The notes beneath the pieces were generated by a model. That model ran no database searches. It had not been told where the DNA came from and was given only the letters and a program-made list of their open reading frames with translations. This document shows, one piece after another, positions 43,936-54,806 of a stretch of DNA of 64,000 nt (the stretch's first letter is position 1; every line of letters begins with the position of its first letter). A program made the translations under genes and the position numbers. Location: assembly GCA_018296165.2 (NCBI GenBank), contig JACKQL020000074.1, positions 124,001-188,000 of the forward strand. The letters are read 5' to 3'. The DNA comes from Termitomyces sp. T153 (taxonomy: Eukaryota > Basidiomycota > Agaricomycetes > Agaricales > Lyophyllaceae).

Positions 43936-45152
43936 TGTCAGGTTCTGCTGACCATGGAGGCTCAGCTGCACTGGGCAAATCCTTACTAGGCAGATGTGAT
44001 TTCTGCACTGATAATGAGGCACTTGGAGAGGTCCTAAACATGGGGGACTTGGGAGGATAAGCAATGGAGAGTGATCTGAACAAGTCTGGGGTAGTCCAGA
44101 GAAGTCTAGAATGAGTTGCAGGGAAAGGGGCAGACTTGATAGGGCATCAGGTACAAGTCCAGAAGCAAATATTGTAGGTGCAGAGTAAGCAGAGGTTACA
44201 TGAGTGATGGGAGTGGGGGCTATGCAAGTGATGGGAGCAGAGGCTATGTAAGGGATGGAAGCAGAGGCTACATGAGTGATGGAAGTAGAGCCAGAGCTTG
44301 ATGGGGGATTAACAGAGGTTGATAGCTTTCAGGGCCAAGCAAATAGTGAGGTCTGGAGTTGGTTCAAAGAATGTTTGAGGTTTGTAATTGTAAGTGCAGA
44401 GTTTGTAAAGGCATTAAGGTTAAAAGGACTTGAGCATAATAAAGAAAACAGATCAAATGAGACAAGATGGAGCTGAATGGAACAAGGCAGAGTTGAGACA
44501 AGATTGAGATGAGAACAAAAATAGATTCAGGTGGAGATATGAAATGATAACAAGAATGATGACAGAAATAGAGACAAGACAAGACAAGGAGACTGAGAGA
44601 AGAGAAAACATAGCACAGAACACAAAACAAGAGATAGAAGCAATCAGAAACACATTGAGTGAGGCAATATCAAGACTAGAGCACAAGGAGCTACTCTATA
44701 ACTTATATACTGACTACTGGAGAGCTCCATGGAGTAGTGGGGGTGGTGGCAGAGTTTAGCAGAGCCATGCAGGGTTGATGGGTGTTAGTTGTGATCAGGG
44801 GGTAGGCCACAGTGATATTCTGATGGGATCAGCTGAGAATACAGGCCATCCTGAGGTCATCATGGTACTTTAGAGTAGGTCGGGTGAACCAGGGTGATGA
44901 GCTAGTAGCATATGACAGAGTCATGAATAGAGGGTTCTCAAGGCTCAAGACAGTCAGGAAAAGTGTTGACAGCTGTAGAGAAGGCATTGGAGTGGGCTAG
45001 AGGGCTATTAGGGTTTGCCAGAGAAGTGTCAGAGTTACCTGGAGTGGGCATGGAGAGTGTACAGTGGTTGGGGGTTTGACAGGGCATTGGAGAGGAACTC
45101 TGGAGGAGCAGGCTGGGAACAAGATTGGGGATCCAGGGAGCAGGTCATGATA
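43936..45152 (-). repeat. A5 5' LTR
   Basis: 1217 bp on the minus strand. The outer end is decayed to TATCATGACC. TATATAAG at 44709-44702 and predicted start at 44677-44665. It is longer than its relatives because of a minisatellite at about 44190-44292. Confidence 0.85.
44190..44292. repeat. minisatellite in A5 LTR
   Basis: About four imperfect units of 24-29 bp around the core GAGTGATGGGAGTGG / CAAGTGATGGGAGCAG / AAGGGATGGAAGCAG / GAGTGATGGAAGTAG. The other family-A LTRs carry one unit here. Confidence 0.7.
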
Positions 45153-45367
45153 CTAATGCCCCATCAGTCTGCTCCTTTTCCCACAACTTGTCCTAGACTC
45201 CTCCAGACTACCCCAGACTTGTTTGGATTACTCCCCATTGCTTATCCTCCTAAGTCCTCCATATTTAAGACCTCTCCAAGTGCCCAGTTATCAGTGCAGG
45301 AAATTATGTTCACCTAATAAGGATTTACCCAGTGTAGCTGAGCCCTCATGGTCAGCAGAACCTGATA
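45153..45367 (+). repeat. A4 3' LTR, last part
   Basis: Matches the terminal 210 bp of the 5' LTR (CCCATCAGTCTGCTCC ... AGAACCTGATA) and ends at the GTTGC duplication. Confidence 0.85.
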
Positions 45368-45514
45368 GTTGCCACCTCCCACCAAGCTCTGGAGTCCACC
45401 ATCACCCTCTACCAATGTTCTGCCAGCAAACACCCCATCTGCATAACCTCCTGCTCCAGTTCTGGCAGAAGGTCCCCAGGCATTCTTGCCAGCCCATTGT
45501 GGATGGACCCCAAT
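45368..45514 (-). pseudogene. A2 antisense gene, middle portion of exon 4
   Basis: A2 sequence between A4 and A6, homologous to A6 52090-52235. It carries part of the conserved C-terminal block on the minus strand. Its right end CCAAT (45510-45514) is the duplication of A6. Confidence 0.7.
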
Positions 45515-46461
45515 TGTCACAACCTGCTCTCTAGACCCCGACACTGCCCCCAGCCCCTCCAATGCTCTACCAAACTCCCCAACCCTTGCCAGCCCTCTGC
45601 ACCCACTTTGGGCAACTCTGACACTTCCTCGGCAAACTCTGACAGCTCCTTGATCAACTCCAATGCCTTCTCTGCAGCAGTTGATACATCTCCTGAATTC
45701 CCCTGGACTCCCAAGGCTTCCCCCAACCCTGGAACGATCCACTTTCTAACTGATCCCATCAGAATGTCACCGTGGCCCACTTCAAGATCACACTCAACAA
45801 CCGTCGACTCTGTGCAGTTCCATCGAGCCCACTGCCATATCCTCTGCCCTCCAGAGCCACCCAGTAGTAGGTATATAAGCCATAGAGTAACCCCTAGTAC
45901 TTTAGTCTTGATATTGCATTTATCAGTTTCCTATGTCTTGTCTTTCGTCTTGTCACTGTCTCTATTTTTAGTTTTGAATCTATCTCTTTTCTCTGTCTTG
46001 TCTTGCCTCGTCTTTGTCTTGTCTCAACTGTGTATATTTCCTTTGTCTTCCTAAGTTCCTTTCATCTCCAACATCAGTATGAACTCTGCATGCATGCTAC
46101 AACCCAAACATTCTTACAACAACTCTGGACCTTGCTCCCCACTCGGCCCAGGAACCCCCCATCTTGGTGATCTCCCATCAAACTCTGGCTCTGCCCCCAT
46201 CAGCTGTGAAGCCTCCACTTACCCCGCATTCTATTTGCACACCCACAAACTTGTTCTGGTGCCTGTCTAGGTTCAATGACTAGTATACTTGGTCTTAGAC
46301 GTTCCCGAACCACTCCGGACTTGTTTGGACCACCCCCTAGCTCCCCCTCGCAAGTCCCTCCGTGCCAATCCCAGACACTTGGTTATAAGCACAGGACATC
46401 ATGTCCGCCTAGTAAGGATTCACCAGTGTATCTGAGCCCCCATCGTCAGTGGAACCTGACA
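45515..46461 (+). repeat. A6 5' LTR
   Basis: 947 bp, TGTCACAACCTGCTC...GGAACCTGACA. TATATAAG 45872-45879 and AGTCTTGATATTG 45904-45916. Confidence 0.9.
45872..45916 (+). promoter_or_regulatory. A6 LTR core promoter
   Basis: TATATAAG followed 32 nt downstream by the predicted first transcribed base (45904). Twelve of the 13 bases pair with the priming site at 46462. Confidence 0.65.
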
Positions 46462-46474
46462 TAATATCAAGACT
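46462..46474 (+). other. A6 self-priming primer-binding site
   Basis: TAATATCAAGACT immediately after the LTR, complementary to the predicted 5' end of the transcript. Confidence 0.7.
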
Positions 46475-46493
46475 CCCCCTTACCCCATTCTCA

Positions 46494-48340
46494 ATGTCTG
46501 CATATAACCCTGCATACAACCCTGCTGGCTACCTAACCAATATCTATGGTCAACTGGTACCAGAAAATCCCTACACCCCATTCTACCCAAGCCCCCCCAC
46601 GGATCAGTATGTTCCTTGTCACTGGACTCCTGACCCCAACCAGGCATTCTATGCCCCCTCCATCAGCCAAGAAATACCTCCAGGCTGGTGCCGCCCTCCT
46701 GCATTCTCCACCAATAGCAACAATCCTCATATGTACCCTGGAGGATACTCCACAGCACCCCCTAACCCTGCCTACCTTCCCCCTGCCCACTATTACACGT
46801 ACCCAGTCCCCACTGCAGCCCCAACCCCTCTGGAGCCTATGAATAATTATTCCCCCCTTTGTATGCCATTCCCCACTCAAGCTCCTCCTTCTTCCAGGCA
46901 GCAAAGAGTTGAAGCCTACACCCAACAATGCGATGAAGTCCTCCACTTCCTCTGCCTCTCTCTTGTGGAGTTTGCAAGATGCATCCACATCCTTCTCACC
47001 AACCTAGGTTACCCCAACACCTCTGCAACTCCAGAAGTCTGAGCAGATTGACTCCTTCACTTCCATGAGTGCTATCTGCAAGGAAACCTCCCAGAGACTA
47101 TGCAAGGCACCCTGGGCATTGACAATAATTTACGGAACGAGCTCTGCACATTGGTTGAAGAAATCCACACCAGCCCAAACCCCTGCCCCTTTGAAGACCC
47201 TCTAGACCCCGCCCACTCCTTCCATATGCAACGTGAGGAGCCTATTGGAACACAAAATGAAGCCCTGCCTTCTGTTCTCCATCAGTAGGAAGAACTCAAC
47301 ACAGCCTTCAGCATCTTGAGGAACCTTAACTCTATGGGAGGATTGTTTGACCAACCAGCTGCCCATACCTTGGCCCTCTCCACTTGCTCCTGGGCCAACT
47401 CCATCCCCAGTGCCTTCCAAACCTGGGACCAGCCTGCTGTCTCCAAACTCCACTCCCAATAGCTGCCCCCACACATCAACAATAACAACCATATTCTCTC
47501 CTACATCGACAAGCCTAGTAACCCTACCGACAAGCACACCCCACACAACAGATCTCCATGAGACTGACCCCCCCACTTTGACCTCCATGCCCCTTGTGTC
47601 AATGCCCCTCCACCCCATCCCAATGCCCCAGTCCCCCCATGACAGCCCATGAGTCCCAGAGTGCCCTGACCACTCTTTCCTACCAACCATCCTCATCTTC
47701 CGCCTGCTCCAATGCCTAACCCTCCTGCTGATGCCAATTATTTCGGACCCCCCACTCCCAGAAGACCTCCTCGATGGGCCCTGGGGCCCATTCTAGGCAA
47801 TATGGGTCAACTCTCCAGTGGAGGGCCACCCAATGGTGGACCCCCTGGGGGATGGGGCCCAGCAATGAACAACTTCCCCCCCCAGCACAGAAATGGGAAC
47901 AACTACTATTACTACTACAATGCCAGACCCCTGCCCCAAGCTCAAAATCCACAGGACAATACCCACGACGCACTGGCCTGGGAGGGTAAGCTCAACATTA
48001 AGAAACCCAAACCCTTCACCAGCTGCAACCCCCAGAAGTGGTGAATCTTTCTAACTCAGTGTCTGACTATGTTCCAAGCTAAGCCAATTACCTTCCAACT
48101 TGAGAGCTCATGAGTGGCCTTTGCTGCATCATATTTACAGAGTATTGCTTTTGATCATTACACTGCGCTACTCCAGTTTGACCCCAACAACCCCATGCTC
48201 AGTTTCAGGCCTGGCTCCTCATCACTCAATTACCTCCGCCAACTCCAATCGTGCTCAGACTCCCATGGCTGCAAGATGTCAACCCCAACATTGACTGGAA
48301 GAACCTCACCATGCAATTCCCCAGCCCCAAAGCAAGTTTA
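46494..48340 (+). pseudogene. gag: A6 gag with internal deletion
   Basis: ATG 46494, MSAYNPAYNPAGYL, then IYGQLVPENPYTPFYP and WTPDPNQAFYAP, all open to TGA 47041. The frame continues through QGTLGIDNNLRNELC, a Gly/Pro-rich stretch (GGPPNGGPPGGWGP), a Tyr run (NNYYYYYNARP) and the Gag core (KPKPFT, FLTQCLTMFQAKPIT, SIAFDHYTALLQFDPNNP). At about 48208, CCCCATGCTCA is joined to sequence that in A2 lies at the end of the second protease unit. About 1.6 kb, with the zinc knuckle, protease unit 1 and most of unit 2, is therefore missing. All breaks upstream of that are nonsense codons. Confidence 0.8.
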
Positions 48341-51300
48341 GCGGCTGCCATCCCCCTCTGCCTCCAGTCTATCTCGGACTCCAACATCTCCCACCCCAGT
48401 GCCAGTACCTCTGGAGCAACCCAGAGTCCCTCAACCTCCAATGACAACCCCAACAAAGAAGGAGACACCACTCCACCTCAGTCACCCTCAATCACATTAC
48501 AATGGCTGCCTCCCAACATACCCCAGAATCGATACAAAGGCCTGTGGTACCCTGACCAGCAATGCTCAAAGTCCCTGACCAACTCTGCCACCACTCCAGA
48601 CTCATCCACTACTACTCTGATGTCCAACTCCATCAACTCTGGAAACCTCAACATTAAAATCATTGGCGCCATCCCCTTTGCACACCTTCTACAAGATGGC
48701 ACCCCCACTTTCCAGTTACAAATCATGCCAGCCCTACCTGAGGAGCACCTCCACACAGGGACCACTGTGCTGGAGAGCAAGATGGAGAAACAGATTCTAT
48801 CCAAAATAGTTCCTCCAGAGTATCATGAGTTCACTGACGTGTTCTCTGAAGGGAGTGCCAAAGAACTTCCCCCACACCACTCCTATGACCACAAGATCAA
48901 CCTCAAAGAAGGTACCTCACCCCCGTTTGGCAAGATCTACAACATGTCCAAGATTGAGCTCTGAGCCTTGAAGGAATACCTCGACAACATGCTCGGCAAG
49001 GGCTTCATATGCCTGTTGATCTCTGCTGTTGGCACTCTGGTTCTGTTTACCAAGAAGAAGGACAGGTCACTCCAACTCTGTGTGGATTATTAGGGACTCA
49101 ATAAAGTCACCAAAAAGAACTGGTATCCCCTCCCCTTGATCAGAGACCTCATTAATTGTCTCTACAGTACTAAGATTTATATGAAGATAGACCTCCACTC
49201 TGGCTACAACAACATCCAGATCACTCCAGGACATGAATGGAAGACCGCCTTTTGCACCCGCTATGGCCTCTTTGAGTACCTCGTAATGCCCTTTGGAATG
49301 ACTAACTCCCCTGCCACTTTCCAGTACTTCATGAATAACATCTTCCATGACATGAATGACATTTTTGTTATTGTATACCTGGACAACATCCTGATCTACT
49401 CAAATTTGCCGATGGAGCATCTGGAGCACATCTGCCACATTTTAGAATGACTCCAAGAGTACCACCTTCATGCCAAACCCAAGAAATGCTCCTTCTACAT
49501 GATGGAGGTCAAATATCTCAGAGTTATTGTCACCCCCAATGGCATGTGCATGGACCCCACCAAGGTTGATGCAGTACTCAATTGGCCCCCACCATGGAAT
49601 GTTAAGGAGGTACAGTCATTCCTGGGGTTTGCTAACTTTTATTGCTATTTCATTGACAACTACTCTGGGATCACCAAACCCCTCAACTGACTCATGCGGA
49701 AGGACACCCCTTGGAATTGGGACAGCAAGTGCCAGAGCATATTCCTCCTCCTGAAGAGGGCCTTCACCTCCGCTCTGGTCCTCTGCCATTTTGACCCCTC
49801 CCTGCCAATCATGCTCGAATGCAATGCCTCCAACTATGCTATCACCAGGATACTCTCCTAGTCAGACTTGGAGGGCAAAGATCTCCATTCTGTTGCCTTC
49901 TACACTCAATCAATGATCCCAGCAGAACTCAACTATGACATCTATGACAAAGAACTCCTCGCAATCGTTGAAGCCTTCCATCAGTGGCAGGCCTACCTCA
50001 AGGGGTCCCCGCACCGCATCCAAATATACTCTGACCACAACAACCTGCAATACTTCATGACCATGAAACAGCTCAGCTGCTGCCAAGCCTGATGGTCCAA
50101 AACCCTCTCAGAGTATGACTTTACCATCCACTACCGCTTTGGGTGACTTGGCATGAAGCCCAATGCCCTTACTCAAAGATCTAACATGTACCCAAAGAAG
50201 TCATTTGAGGCCAAACAGAATGCATTCAACCATCAAGTGGTAATCCCCCCTGAACATCTACATGCCATACTAATTTTAAATGAAGAAGGAATCCTCCAGC
50301 AAATCAGAAATTCACCCCTGGATTCCTTCTTTACCCAGCACAACCCCTGCAACAACCCCAATGAGTCAAGCACCAGGAACCCCTTTTTGCTGTCTCCAGA
50401 TCACCGCCTCCTGCTCCAGAGTGGACAAATTTATGCTCCAGACCACAAGTCCATCCGCCTCAACATACTCCAGCAGCACCATGACCATAAGCTCTGGGGG
50501 CACCCAGGAATTTGTAAGACCCTTCAACTCATCTTCTGGACTTACTTTTGGCCAGGAATGAAGAAGGATGTCACATGATATGTAAGGGCCTGCAAACCTT
50601 GCCTCTGGACCAAGGTGCCCTGTCACTACCCCCACAGACTATTGAAACCCCTCCCTATCAGTTGCTGCCCCTGGTCCTCCCTATCAATAGATCATATTGT
50701 TGAACTCCCCAACTCTGAAGGTTTCAACGTGATCCTCATTGTTGTTTGCTGCCTCACCAAGCAAGCCCTCTTCATCCTCTGCCACACCACCAACAATGCT
50801 CTGGAGTTTGCCAAACTATTCCTTGAACATGTATTCTCCAAGCATGGACTCCCAGATAACATTGTCTCTAACCACAGACCCCTGTTTGTATCCCACTTTT
50901 GGCAATTGCTATGCAGGGCGCTCAAGATCAAAACCAGCCTCTCCACCACCTATCACCCAGAGACTGACAGACAAACAGAACGAGTGAACCAGATGCTAGA
51001 GCAGTATCTCTGCCTTTATGTTAACTATTTACAGAACAACTGGCATGCAGAACTCCCCCTTGCCAAATTCACCTACAACAACACACCCCACTCTGCCACC
51101 GGAGTCTTCCCTTTCTATGCCAACAAAGGCTACAACCCTCGACTCACTCTATCCCTGAAGGACATCCCCTCCCACACTGCCCACAAAGTCGCCGAGGACC
51201 TCCGATCCCTTCACCAATTCCTCCAGGACAAGATCAACACTGCCAATCAAGCCTACTCCAAACATGCTGATGCTCGACATGACCCTACCCCTGACTAGCC

Positions 51301-51745
51301 CCCCAGCACCTTGGTTTGGCTTGATTGACACAACCTCAAGACCCGGAGGCTCTCCATCAAATTAGACCACAAACACCTCCATCTCTTCAAAGTCCTCTGG
51401 AAGGTCTCCATGCACACCTATAAACTCGACCTACCTCTGGGCTTGAAAGGCCTCCACCCCATGTTCCACATTTGACTCCTCAAAAAACATGCCCTGGACC
51501 CCTTTCCCAGCCAGCACCCCAGCCGACCACCCCCCATCAAGGTTGAGAATGAGTACCGCTACAAGGTCGACCAGATCCTTGACTCCCACTTGGTCTACGG
51601 ATGACCCCAGTACTTAGTCTGCTGGAAGGGCTATGGACCTAAGGATGACACATGGGAGCCCTGAAAAAACCTTGACAGAGCCCCTGACAAACTCTGGGAC
51701 TTCCATCAACAACACCCCACCAAGCCCCAGAACTCCCGGGACTAG
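48251..51745 (+). pseudogene. pol: A6 pol (RT, RNase H, integrase, chromodomain)
   Basis: About 1165 codons in one frame, with no frameshift seen and roughly 14 nonsense codons. Protease tail [76 protein letters not shown] (second Asp is AAC 49385-49387). RNase [37 protein letters not shown]. Integrase: HHDHKLWGHPGICKT and ACKPC finger, SIDHIVELPNSEGF (D at 50690), SNHRPLF (second Asp now Asn), TERVNQMLEQYL (Glu). Chromodomain at about 51553-51715 ([24 protein letters not shown]). Stops such as SKIEL-TGA and ILE-TGA, and changes such as KNWYPLPL and LVCWKGYG, fit loss of CGN arginine codons. Confidence 0.9.
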
Positions 51746-51973
51746 CAAGTGCAAATGGCATCAGTGGGCGTAATCCCCACCTCTGGATTTATCAGGGATT
51801 CAACTCCCATGAGTACCCCCCTTATGTGTTTTCACTTACTTTGCCCCTTACTCATTCTGAAAACTTCTCATGCTCAGCAGAAGTGCAGAGAGTCCAATAT
51901 CAACAAGGCTACAAATACAAAATATAGAAATAGGGGAGCATGGGGCAACAAGACACTGGAATCCAGAAAGCCC

Positions 51974-54806
51974 CTACTCCCCCTCCCCCTCCAAATCCAC
52001 CTCCGCTATCCTCCCCACCAGATCCACCTCCAGCTGCACTACTACCATCACCAGAACTTCGGGATGCCCTAGGAGCAGCTCTGCTATGTCCATCACCACC
52101 TTCTACCATGCTCTAGGGTCCACTATCACTCTCTGCAGATGTCCTGCTAGCAGATGCCCCATCTGCATAACCCCTTGCCCCAACTCCGGCGGGAGATCCC
52201 TGGGCATCCTTGCCAACCCATTGTGGATAGACTCCAGTGCCACTGACACTCTATCAAGAAGGATGCGATGCTCCCTGGCCCAGTCTGCAGAATCGAATAT
52301 CAGCTCGTAGTAAATGGGATATGAAGGGAGCACTTATGGAGCACTCCTCACCACCCTGAGGCTGCCTCATTGGCAAGCCACTCTTCCTGCTGCTGTGCCC
52401 CTCTCCGCCATCACTTGGATCACCTCCACACTGGACTCCTGCTGAGTCCCCCACATTCCCAACCCCTCCGATCATTGCTCTGCTGCCTCCACCTGCACCT
52501 CCAATGGCCTCATGCATGCTCACAGCTCTTGAAGCTGTGACAGTCACTCTGTAGCAGTCCCCATGGCGATATCTTTATCCCTATGTGCCAAGTCCCGTTC
52601 CTTCCAAGCCTTGTCCAGTTCCCTCCAAAGCCCATTCCTCTCCTCCCCCACCCTCTGAACTTTCTCCCCACATGTGGCCAACAACCTCTCCAACTCCTCT
52701 GCCCGATGCCACAGGAAAGCTTTGGCAACTGACCATGACCCTCCCACAGACTGCTCAACCAAGGCCCCAGAAGTTGGGGAATACACTATGGGACCCAGAG
52801 GGCCTGCCATCACTGGCTCCTCCTGTGCCCACTTGCTAGGCCCTGCCTCCAGCAAGGGGGATGCCCTCTGTTTACCCTTGTCATGCATCATGGGGGCCCC
52901 CTCCCTCCGCCCACTCCACGGAGGCCCAACCTTCATTGGGGGCTGCCCCGTGCCAACTCCTCCTTTTACCCCAGAATCCCTCCCTGAGACCCTACCCCTC
53001 TGACCCTCCTCCAACTGCACTGCAACCCACTCACAATCCCACCCCTGCTCTGCCGCAATGCAAGTAGCATGCCAATTCAGAGTAACAGAGCACTTCTCAT
53101 GCCGCGAGTGATATGAGAACCACACTGACATGTCCCACCACACTCCCAGCACAGGCTCCTCAAACTTGCACTGTTCACCCTGCTGGGTACAGGATGCACA
53201 CTAGAAACATGGGTTAGCTCGATAGAGAAGGGACATGCTAATGACGCATTAGGGCCACTGCCTAACACCACTCTAACATTGGGGGACCTCTTGCTTACCC
53301 CACAGCCTCTGCAAAGTACTCTGGTGTCATGTCTGCCTGCATGACTCTCGACTCCATAGGGACGGGGTGGACTACTCTGGGGACAATACTAGATCTGGAA
53401 TGAGAAGTGAGGACCACTTCCCCTGCCAACTGTGCTGGAGCCTCCCCTGACGAAAGCCCTAGAGAGCCTGCCACTGCCGCCAACAACTCTGACAGGACTT
53501 ATTCAAGCACTCCAGCCATGACAAGCAAGAGATGGTACTTATGACTATGGTACATTATCTGCACCTGTCACGACCCGTTCTCCGAAACCCCGCACATCGT
53601 CCATCAACCCCCCGAACCCCCAAAGGGACCCCCAACGCTCCGCCGAACTTCTGCCCATGCCCCGTGCCTACTTCGGCTAACTCCGACGCCTCCCCGGCTA
53701 ACTCCGACGGCCCCCTGGCCAACTTCAGTGCCTGCCCCGCAGCCACTGACACTTACCCTGGGCCTCCCGAACCCCGAGAACCACCCCCGCTGTTCCCGAT
53801 CTTCGCCACCCATCATCAACTCAACACCCTGGTTCCTCCAACCTATTTCAGAGTATCACGACAACCTCGGGGCAACCCGCGTTCTCCAATGATCCCATCA
53901 ATGTATCAGCGCGGCACGATCCTCGATCACAACCGACACCCGCCCCCTCCGTCGAGCTCCGCCAAGCCCCGCCGCCACAGCCAACGTACCCCGAAGTCCT
54001 CCGGTAGTCAGTATATAAGTCATCAAGTAGCTCTTCGTACCCTAGTCTTGATATTGCTTAACGTTACCTATGGTCTGATTGTTTCCTTCTTGTGTCTCGT
54101 GTCTTGTTTCCTTATCTCAGTCTCCCGGTCTTATCTCAGTCTCCCAGTCTTGTCTCATCTCCATTTCGTTATCGTTCTTGTTATTGTTTCGTATCTCTAT
54201 TCAAATCTACTCTTGTCCTATATCAACCCCGTCCCATTTCGTCTGACGCTGTCTCGGTGACTCCGTCCGACCATTGTGCCCAAGTCTTCATCGACCTTAA
54301 CGACCTCACAAACTCCGCGATTACGATTACGGACCCCGACACTCCTTTATCAGGTCCGAACCTCACTCTTCGCTCGGTCCCGGACTCCATCAGTTCCAAA
54401 TGATCTCCCATCAAACCCCGGCTCCGTTCCCATTGATCACACAGCCACCTACTCCCTTGCTTCCGCGAATCTCCCGTATGGCCTTCTGCCTGAACCCCGC
54501 CAAGACCGTCTCGTCTCCTCACAATCCGACTTCTCCGGACCTTCCCGGATCTGTCTGGATCACATTCCCCCAACTACCCGCACGAGCCACCAGGGCCCGG
54601 AACGTCTTCGAGTGTTCAGTTACCAGTGCAAGGGGATCACGCCCGCCTAGTAAGGACTCGCCCAGTGCAGCTGAGCCCCCGAGGTCAGCAGAACCTGACA
54701 GCACCCACCTACAGTCTCGCCAACCCTCAGAGTCCTCTGAGGAAGAAGTCGAGGTATGTGCCAATAGGGATGGGGACACTACTGGAGAATATGTGGAAGA
54801 TGACAT
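51974..54806 (-). pseudogene. antisense spliced gene of A6 (Zn2Cys6-like motif and coiled coil)
   Basis: Minus strand, opposite to gag-pol. Exon 1 from ATG 54806 (MSSSTYSPVVSPSLL, SSSEDSEGWRDC), interrupted by solo LTR A7, ending 53543. Intron 1 53542-53489 (ATAAGT, a decayed GTAAGT, to GTCAG). Exon 2 53488-53299 (SLGLSSGEAPAQLAG, VMQADMTPEYFAEAVG). Intron 2 53298-53201 (GTAAGC, branch-like CTAAC, TTTCTAG). Exon 3 53200-52338: CASCTQQGEQC (CX2CX6C), then a second cluster whose first two Cys positions are W and Y, ending HSRHEKC; then GKQRASPLLEAGPSK and a charged coiled coil (ELERLLATCGEKVQRVGEER, KAWKERDLAHRDKD). Intron 3 52337-52285 (ATAAGT, a decayed donor, to TGCAG). Exon 4: WAREHRILLDRVSVAL, LPPELGQGVMQMGHLL, stop 51976-51974. 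It could bind DNA; function unproven. Confidence 0.65.
53566..54702 (+). mobile_element. solo LTR A7, family A (CpG-rich)
   Basis: 1137 bp, TGTCACGACCCG...AGAACCTGACA, flanked by GCACC at 53561-53565 and 54703-54707. TATATAAG 54012-54019, start AGTCTTGATATTG 54044-54056. It closely resembles the A3 LTRs, including many CpGs lost elsewhere. It interrupts exon 1 of the A6 antisense gene. An open frame crossing its middle (53532-54260) is not a gene. Confidence 0.9.

Larger units (their letters stand above)
38816..45152 (-). mobile_element. non-autonomous family-A retrotransposon A5, 3'-truncated
   Basis: Minus-strand element: 5' LTR 45152-43936, priming site 43935-43923, leader frame, interior down to 38816. 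Its 3' LTR and antisense gene are absent. The left junction (38815/38816) joins A5 interior directly to the interrupted 3' LTR of A4, so a deletion took the A5 3' end and the middle of the A4 LTR. On the right, CTAAT at 45153 resembles CTGAT at that place in the intact LTR, consistent with a target duplication. Confidence 0.8.
30968..45367 (+). mobile_element. non-autonomous family-A retrotransposon A4
   Basis: Plus-strand element with 5' LTR 30968-32148, priming site, a 6.3-kb interior (32149-38433) and a split 3' LTR (38434-38815 and 45153-45367). It is flanked by GTTGC at 30963-30967 and 45368-45372. Both outer ends are decayed in the same way (TATCA...TGATA for TGTCA...TGACA). Element A5 sits inside its 3' LTR. 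It is inserted into the antisense gene of A2. Confidence 0.85.

Noticed and set aside
44544..44759. Short open frame rich in Glu/Arg/Thr in the A5 LTR
   Set aside because: Purine-rich strand of the LTR transcribed region. The corresponding stretch in other LTRs has different frames and stops.
48251..51745. Repeat-induced point mutation of the ascomycete type
   Set aside because: Changes centre on CpG, and the organism appears to be a basidiomycete; methylated-CpG decay explains the pattern better.
53532..54260. 242-codon open frame (plus)
   Set aside because: Runs through solo LTR A7, including its TATA box and transcript start; an LTR artefact.
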